DNA from: Blastococcus sp. HT6-4
Lineage (GTDB): Bacteria; Actinomycetota; Actinomycetes; Mycobacteriales; Geodermatophilaceae
Direction: 5' to 3'
Assembly (NCBI RefSeq): GCF_039679125.1
Contig: NZ_CP155551.1
Location: 3,038,001 to 3,102,000 of the forward strand
DNA: 64,000 nt
Part shown: one piece after another, positions 59,289-64,000 of the stretch
Numbering within the stretch: the first letter of the stretch is position 1
How the letters are laid out: the number at the start of each line of letters is the position of its first letter
The notes under the pieces: generated by a model
Told to the model about the DNA's origin: nothing
What the model saw: only the letters and a program-made list of their open reading frames with translations
Databases searched by the model: none
Made by a program: the position numbers and the translations under genes

Positions 59289-59939
59289 TCAGGGCAGCAT
59301 GCTCTCCTCGTCGAACTCCGGGAGGTCGTCGGCATCCCCGGCGAGGTCCGCCTCGTCCAGGACCTCCCGCACGACCGCCGCGGCCAGCCCCCCGTTGTAG
59401 CCCTTCCGGGCCAGCATGCCGATCAGCCGGCGGGTGGCGGTGGCCCGATCCAGCCGCCGCATGGCACCGACGCGCCGGGCCACGAGCCGGCGGGCCGCCT
59501 CGCGCTCGTCGTCGTCGTCCACCGTCTCCACCGCCGCGGCGGCGACCTCGGGGTCGACGCCCTTGGCCCGCAGCTCGGCGCTGAGCGCCCGCCGGGCCAG
59601 CCCGCGGCCGGCCTGCCGGCTGCTCACCCAGGCCCGGGCGAAGGACGCGTCGTCGATCAGCCCGACCTCGGTGAACCGGTCGAGGACGGCCTCGGCCGCC
59701 GCCTCCGGGACATCCCGCGAGGCGAGGAGGTCAGCCAACTGCTGCCGCGTCTTGGGCGTGCCGGTCAGCGCCCGCAGGCAGATTGAGCGGGCCACCTGTT
59801 CGGGGTCGGCCTGCTCGTCCTCGGAGGATCCGGGGGCGACGTCCGGGGTCAGGGAATCGTCGCCACCCGGAGTTCGGGACCGCCGGCCGCCCCGGAACCC
59901 TCCCGGGGCGCGCCGTCGGTTCGGTGACCGGTCGTCCAC
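59289..59939 (-). CDS. recX: RecA regulatory protein RecX
   Basis: A 216-residue RecX with three-helix repeats: RSICLRALTGTPKTRQQLAD, EVGLIDDASFARAWVSSRQA, RALSAELRAKGVDPE and RLIGMLARKGYNGGLAAAVV. It binds and restrains RecA filaments. The N-terminus is an Arg/Gly-rich extension of about 45 residues. GTG at 59939, seven bases after the recA stop, so it is co-transcribed with recA. Confidence 0.93.
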   Translation of the reverse strand: MDDRSPNRRRAPGGFRGGRRSRTPGGDDSLTPDVAPGSSEDEQADPEQVARSICLRALTGTPKTRQQLADLLASRDVPEAAAEAVLDRFTEVGLIDDASFARAWVSSRQAGRGLARRALSAELRAKGVDPEVAAAAVETVDDDDEREAARRLVARRVGAMRRLDRATATRRLIGMLARKGYNGGLAAAVVREVLDEADLAGDADDLPEFDEESMLP

Positions 59940-59946
59940 CGGCTGA

Positions 59947-60984
59947 TCAGAAGTCGGGGGCGTCGACCGGCGCCGGGGCGTCCAGCGTCGGGCCGATGCC
60001 CAGCTTCTCCTTGACCTTCTTCTCGATCTCGTCGGCGAGGTCGGGGTTGTCCTTCAGGAAGTTGCGGACGTTCTCCTTGCCCTGGCCGAGCTGGTCGCCC
60101 TCGTAGGTGTACCAAGCTCCGGACTTCTTCACGATGCCCTGCTCGACACCGGCGTCGACGATGCCGCCCTCGCGGCTGAAGCCCTGACCCCAGAGGATGT
60201 CGAGCTCCGCCTGCTTGAACGGCGCGGCGACCTTGTTCTTGACGACCTTGATGCGGGTTCGGCTGCCGATCGCGTCGGTGCCCTGCTTGAGGGTCTCGAT
60301 ACGGCGGACGTCGAGGCGCACCGACGAGTAGAACTTCAGCGCCCGGCCACCGGTGGTGACCTCGGGCGAGCCGTAGACGACGCCGACCTTCTCGCGCAGC
60401 TGGTTGATGAAGATCGCCGTCGTGCCCGAGTTGCTCAGCGCACCGGTGATCTTCCGCAGCGCCTGGCTCATCAGGCGGGCCTGCAGACCCACGTGGCTGT
60501 CACCCATCTCGCCCTCGATCTCGGCACGGGGCACGAGGGCCGCGACGGAGTCGATGACGATGATGTCGAGCGCGCCGGAGCGGATCAGCATGTCCGCGAT
60601 CTCCAGCGCCTGCTCACCGGTGTCGGGCTGGCTGACCAGGAGGGCGTCGGTGTCCACACCGATCGCGCGGGCGTACTCCGGGTCGAGCGCGTGCTCGGCG
60701 TCGATGAAGGCGGCGATGCCGCCGTTGGCCTGGGCGTTGGCCACCGCGTGCAGCGCGACCGTGGTCTTACCGGAGGACTCCGGCCCGTAGACCTCGATGA
60801 CGCGGCCGCGGGGAAGGCCACCGATGCCCAGCGCGATGTCCAGCGCGATCGAGCCGGTCGGGATGACCTTGATGGCCACCTCGGGGCTGTCACCCAGCCG
60901 CATGACCGAGCCCTTGCCGAACTGCTTGTCGATCTGGGCGAGGGCCATGTCGAGGGCCTTGTCGCGGTCAAGTGTTGCTGGCAT
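59947..60984 (-). CDS. recA: Recombinase RecA
   Basis: A 345-residue RecA: Walker [51 protein letters not shown]2 loop region [19 protein letters not shown] and [19 protein letters not shown]. It drives homologous recombination and stimulates LexA self-cleavage. No intein. A perfect SOS box lies 123 bases upstream. It is followed by recX. Confidence 0.98.
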   Translation of the reverse strand: MPATLDRDKALDMALAQIDKQFGKGSVMRLGDSPEVAIKVIPTGSIALDIALGIGGLPRGRVIEVYGPESSGKTTVALHAVANAQANGGIAAFIDAEHALDPEYARAIGVDTDALLVSQPDTGEQALEIADMLIRSGALDIIVIDSVAALVPRAEIEGEMGDSHVGLQARLMSQALRKITGALSNSGTTAIFINQLREKVGVVYGSPEVTTGGRALKFYSSVRLDVRRIETLKQGTDAIGSRTRIKVVKNKVAAPFKQAELDILWGQGFSREGGIVDAGVEQGIVKKSGAWYTYEGDQLGQGKENVRNFLKDNPDLADEIEKKVKEKLGIGPTLDAPAPVDAPDF

Positions 60985-61106
60985 GGTGCGTCACCTTCGG
61001 TTCGCGAGAAGCGGGTCGGGACCGACGCTAGGGCGAGGCACCGACAGTTTTCGGGTTCCGGGGCGGACTGTGGAGGACCGACCGCCCTGTGGACGCCACA
61101 CTAGGC

Positions 61107-61120
61107 CGAACAGGTGTTCG
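61107..61120 (-). promoter_or_regulatory. LexA (SOS) box upstream of recA
   Basis: CGAAC-AGGT-GTTCG is a perfect match to the LexA consensus, 123 bases from the recA start and 41 bases beyond the DUF3046 stop. Confidence 0.9.
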
Positions 61121-61160
61121 ACTGCCAGGCCGACACGCCGACCCGGCCGTGGGCGTCGTC

Positions 61161-61355
61161 TCAGCGTTCCTTGACCGGCACGTCGAAGTCCTCGCAGATC
61201 GCGAGCCACACCTTGCGCACCGGCACTCCCGCGTCGATGGCCTCGACGGCGCTGCGGCCGCCCAGGGCCGAGAAGACGTGGTCGCGCGCCACGCTCTGGG
61301 CGCGCATGGACCCGAACTGACCGTCGAGCCGGGACCAGAACTCCTGCAGGCGCAC
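61161..61355 (-). CDS. DUF3046 family small protein
   Basis: A 64-residue protein (MRLQEFWSRLDGQFGSMRAQ ... FDVPVKER), matching DUF3046, which is typically encoded immediately upstream of recA in Actinobacteria. Conserved ARDHVFSALGGRSAVEAIDA and VRKVWLAICEDFDVP blocks are seen. GTG start. Function unknown; the constant linkage to recA suggests a role related to recombination or simply conserved synteny. Confidence 0.9.
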   Translation of the reverse strand: MRLQEFWSRLDGQFGSMRAQSVARDHVFSALGGRSAVEAIDAGVPVRKVWLAICEDFDVPVKER

Positions 61356-61413
61356 GCCCCGACGCTAACCCGGCGACGGTCCGCGGCGCCGCCGACCGCC
61401 CTAGGCTGGGGGC

Positions 61414-61524
61414 ATGATTCCCGGCACGGGCTCGCAGACCCTCGACGTGGTCCTGGAGATCGGCATCGTGCTCGCGCTCATCGTGACCATCGTGCTGCTG
61501 ATCAGGAACTACCGGGGCCGCTGA
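61414..61524 (+). CDS. Tiny single-helix membrane protein
   Basis: A 36-residue protein: MIPGTGSQTLDVVLEIGIVL, continuing as a hydrophobic helix, ending LLIRNYRGR. A TAGGCT -10-like hexamer is seven bases ahead of the ATG (61402-61407), suggesting a leaderless message. Its end overlaps the convergent MFS gene by 23 bases. No function known. Confidence 0.6.
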   Translation: MIPGTGSQTLDVVLEIGIVLALIVTIVLLIRNYRGR

Positions 61525-62794
61525 CCCGGGCCGTCGACCGCGCGACGGAGAACCACACCACAGCGAGCGGGACCAGCAGCACCGCCGAGACCGCCGCGAC
61601 CAGACCGAAGCCGCCCCAGGCCAGCAGCGGCCCACCGACCACCCCGGCCAGCGCCGCGCCGAGCCCCATGAGCAGGTCGGTGCCGCCCTGCGCCGTCGGC
61701 CGGAGGTCCGCCCCGACCGACTCGGTGACCAGGCTGGATCCGGCGATCAGGCCGCAGGACCAGCCCAGGCCGAGCAGCAGCAGCCCGGCGCCGAGCTGCA
61801 TCGAGTCGGCCGGCGCCGCCGTCCCGGCCACCGCCGCCGCGGCCAGGAGGAGCAGGCCACCGAGGGCGACGACGGCCGGGGCGCCGACGCGGTCGGCGAG
61901 CATCCCCACCAGGGGCGAGAAGAGGTACATGCCCGCCACGTGGACGCTGATGACCAGGCCGACGAGCCGCAGCACGGTGCCCTCGGCCCCACCGGCGTGC
62001 CCCATGTGCACCGGGGTCATCACCATGACGCCGACCATGACCGAGTGGGCGACCACCACCGCGGTGAGGCCCAGGCGCCCGCCGGGGGTGGCCCACACGA
62101 CCCGCAGCGCCGCCCACGCGGCCCGGCGCGCCCGTGGCCGCCGCTCAACGCCCCCGAGCCGGCGGGCGAGCAGAAGCGGATCCGGTCGCAGCAGGAGCAG
62201 GAAGCCCACCGCGACGACGGCGAACACCACCGCCGACAGGACGAACACCCCGCCCAGCGCGGGCAGGCCGAGCGCCGTGCCCAGCCGGGCCCCCACAGGG
62301 GCCAGGTTGGGCCCGGCCACGGAGCCGATCGTGGTGGCCCACACGACCAGCGAGAGCGCCCGGCCGCGGTGCTGCGGCTCCGCGAGGTCGGCGGCGGCGT
62401 ACCGGGACTGCAGGCCGCAGGCGGTGGAGGCGCCGAACAGGAACAGCCCCACCAGCAGCAGCGTGAGGGAGGAGACCGTGGCCGCGCCGACGGTGATCGC
62501 CGCCCCGGCGACGCTGATCCCGTATCCGATGCTCAGCCCGGTACGCCGGCCGGCGGAGTCGCTGATCCGGGCCAGGGGCACGGCGAGGACGGCGGCACCG
62601 AGGACGCCGGCGGTCTGACCCAGCCCCGAGGCGCTGTCGGTGCCGGCGACGTCGCGGGCGAGCAGCCCACCGGCGGTGATGCCGACGGTGACCCCCAGCC
62701 CGGCGAGCGCCACGCCGCCGCTGAGGACGCCCACCGTCCGGCGCTGCACCCGTCCGACGTCGACCCCGGCCGTGGCCTGCTGCATCGACGCCAC
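61502..62794 (-). CDS. MFS transporter
   Basis: A 430-residue major facilitator with 12 predicted helices. Family features include RISDSAGRRTGLSIGYGISV (the GxxxDxxGRR loop 2-3 motif in altered form), FGASTACGLQSRYAAADLAE, and the central cytoplasmic loop ARRLGGVERRPRARRAAWAA. It resembles drug/metabolite exporters of Actinobacteria. GTG start at 62794. No neighbour points to a substrate. Confidence 0.88.
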   Translation of the reverse strand: MASMQQATAGVDVGRVQRRTVGVLSGGVALAGLGVTVGITAGGLLARDVAGTDSASGLGQTAGVLGAAVLAVPLARISDSAGRRTGLSIGYGISVAGAAITVGAATVSSLTLLLVGLFLFGASTACGLQSRYAAADLAEPQHRGRALSLVVWATTIGSVAGPNLAPVGARLGTALGLPALGGVFVLSAVVFAVVAVGFLLLLRPDPLLLARRLGGVERRPRARRAAWAALRVVWATPGGRLGLTAVVVAHSVMVGVMVMTPVHMGHAGGAEGTVLRLVGLVISVHVAGMYLFSPLVGMLADRVGAPAVVALGGLLLLAAAAVAGTAAPADSMQLGAGLLLLGLGWSCGLIAGSSLVTESVGADLRPTAQGGTDLLMGLGAALAGVVGGPLLAWGGFGLVAAVSAVLLVPLAVVWFSVARSTARVSGPGSS

Positions 62795-62883
62795 GTGCGC
62801 TCCCGTCTCCCGGGCGGGTGGTCCCCGCGTGCCGGCGCTCCGCCGGCCAGCGAAGTGTCGTACACCGCGGGGACACTGTGGTC

Positions 62884-64000
62884 GTGCCCGACCACCCGTT
62901 CGCCGACCGTACGGAGGATCACGGCGCGCTGGGCCGGTTCTCCGAGCCCACCCGGGCCTGGTTCACCGGCGCGTTCGAACAGCCCACCGCCGCCCAGGAC
63001 GGCGCCTGGCGGGCGATCAGCAGCGGGGAGCACGCCCTCGTCGTCGCGCCCACCGGTTCCGGCAAGACCCTCGCCGCCTTCCTCTGGTCGCTCGACCGGC
63101 TGGCCGCCACTCCCCCGGCCGACGAGCGCACCCGCTGCCGCGTCCTCTACGTCTCGCCGCTGAAGGCGCTGGCCGTCGACGTCGAGCGCAACCTGCGCGC
63201 CCCGCTGGCCGGCATCGGCCAGGCCGCTGCCCGGCTGGGGTCGGCCCGCCCGGAGATCCGCGTGGGCATCCGCTCGGGCGACACCCCGGCCGACGAGCGG
63301 CGCACCTTCGCCCGCCGCCCGCCCGACATCCTCATCACCACACCGGAGTCGCTGTTCCTCCTGCTGACCAGCGCCCCGCGGGAGGCGCTGCGCGGGGTCG
63401 AGACGGTCATCGTCGACGAGGTGCACGCGGTCACCGACTCCAAGCGCGGCGCACACCTGGCCGTCTCCCTCGACCGGCTCGACGAACTGCTCGACCGGCC
63501 CGCCCAGCGGATCGGCCTGTCGGCCACGGTCTGCCCGATCGAGGAGGTCGCCACCTTCCTGGCCGGCGGCCGGCCCGTGCAGGTGGTCGCCCCCGGGTCG
63601 ACCAAGCAGTGGGACCTCTCGGTGGTCGTCCCGATCGAGGACATGAGCGAGCTGGGGCAGCCGACCGGCGAGCTGGAGGGGTCCGCGGCCGGGAGCCAGC
63701 CGCGGAACTCCATCTGGCCGGCGGTCGAGGAACGGGTGCTCGACCTGGTGCAGGCGCACCGCAGCACGATCGTCTTCGCCAACTCCCGCCGGCTGGCCGA
63801 GCGGCTGACCAGCCGGCTCAACGAGCTCGCGTACGAGCGGGCCACCGGCGAGACCGTCCCGCCGGGCACGAACGCCGCCGCACTGATGGCCCAGGCCGGC
63901 TCGGGCGGCGGCGTCCCCGAGGGGGTGCAGCCGGTGGCGGCCGCCCACCACGGGTCGGTCTCCCGCGAGCAGCGGGCGATCGTCGAGGAGGCGCTGAAGT
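62884..64000 (+). CDS. lhr: Lhr-type ATP-dependent helicase (partial, N-terminal part)
   Basis: The frame begins at GTG 62884 (62878 GTG is an in-frame alternative) and runs off the window after 372 codons. Helicase motifs are in order: FEQPTAAQDGAWRAI (Q-like), APTGSGKTLAAFLWS (I), VLYVSPLKALAVDVERNLRA (Ia), ITTPESLFLLL (Ib), VDEVHAV (II), GLSATV (III), and then the domain-2 TIVFANSRRLAERLTSRLNE and AAHHGSVSREQR. The ITTPESLFLLL and LKALAVDVERNL blocks are specific for the Lhr family of DNA-repair helicases, usually about 1,500 residues, so about three quarters are missing. Confidence 0.93.
   Translation, partial: MPDHPFADRTEDHGALGRFSEPTRAWFTGAFEQPTAAQDGAWRAISSGEHALVVAPTGSGKTLAAFLWSLDRLAATPPADERTRCRVLYVSPLKALAVDVERNLRAPLAGIGQAAARLGSARPEIRVGIRSGDTPADERRTFARRPPDILITTPESLFLLLTSAPREALRGVETVIVDEVHAVTDSKRGAHLAVSLDRLDELLDRPAQRIGLSATVCPIEEVATFLAGGRPVQVVAPGSTKQWDLSVVVPIEDMSELGQPTGELEGSAAGSQPRNSIWPAVEERVLDLVQAHRSTIVFANSRRLAERLTSRLNELAYERATGETVPPGTNAAALMAQAGSGGGVPEGVQPVAAAHHGSVSREQRAIVEEALK

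Noticed and set aside
1..64000. CRISPR array, tRNA/rRNA genes, prophage or insertion sequence
   Set aside because: No regularly spaced repeats, cloverleaf with CCA-type end, transposase, integrase or phage structural motif was found on either strand.

Overview
The window is GC-rich actinobacterial chromosome: GTG starts are common, some starts look leaderless (TAnnnT hexamers 6-8 bases before the codon), and the core gene order hflX / dapF-miaA / DUF349 / miaB / gluABCD / recX-recA / DUF3046 together with lexA / nrdR-nrdJ is typical of Actinobacteria. The gene content, the AztABCD zinc importer and the GC-rich tandem repeat ahead of miaA would fit a member of the Geodermatophilaceae (Blastococcus, Geodermatophilus or Modestobacter type), but the family is inferred. 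No tRNA, rRNA, CRISPR array, transposase or phage gene was seen.

Region 1 (about 1-19,000) is a large catabolic island. It holds an MBL-fold hydrolase and an SDR, a decayed zinc alcohol dehydrogenase, a transaldolase-family protein with MmsA, an FCD/GntR repressor, a complete Liv-type ABC importer (livHMGF plus a lipoprotein), a second FCD/GntR repressor, and an operon encoding a split PEP-synthase-like dikinase (a 587-residue subunit with the phospho-histidine domain and a 290-residue ATP-grasp subunit), an FAH-family hydrolase, an ABM-domain protein and an aldehyde dehydrogenase, followed by a PEP-hydrolase-like TIM barrel. Six ATCGAT-cored palindromes lie in front of the hydrolase, both regulators, the importer and the dikinase operon, suggesting one regulon. 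The substrate is unknown; this is the most interesting part of the window.

Region 2 (19,000-32,000) carries a PilZ-tailed GT2 polysaccharide synthase, an aldo/keto reductase, several very small genes, nagB, a GH26 lipoprotein, the aztA / aztB-aztD-aztC zinc importer with two Zur-box-like palindromes and a frameshifted second aztD, a DUF817 membrane protein and a small MBL hydrolase.

Region 3 (32,000-38,500) is DNA metabolism: B12-dependent ribonucleotide reductase nrdJ with nrdR, a hypothetical gene, and lexA divergent from a LysM membrane protein across two SOS boxes.

Region 4 (38,500-45,600) is a second catabolic operon: enoyl-CoA hydratase, an iron/organic-anion-type ABC importer and a class III CoA-transferase, all translationally coupled and divergent from an IclR regulator with a perfect palindrome between them.

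Region 5 (45,600-64,000) is mainly conserved core: a secreted beta-propeller-like protein, PAP2 phosphatase, hflX, dapF, miaA, a LigB-like protein, DUF349 protein, miaB, the glutamate importer gluABCD, a hypothetical protein, recX, recA (SOS box upstream), DUF3046, a tiny membrane protein, an MFS transporter and the start of an Lhr-type helicase cut by the window end.
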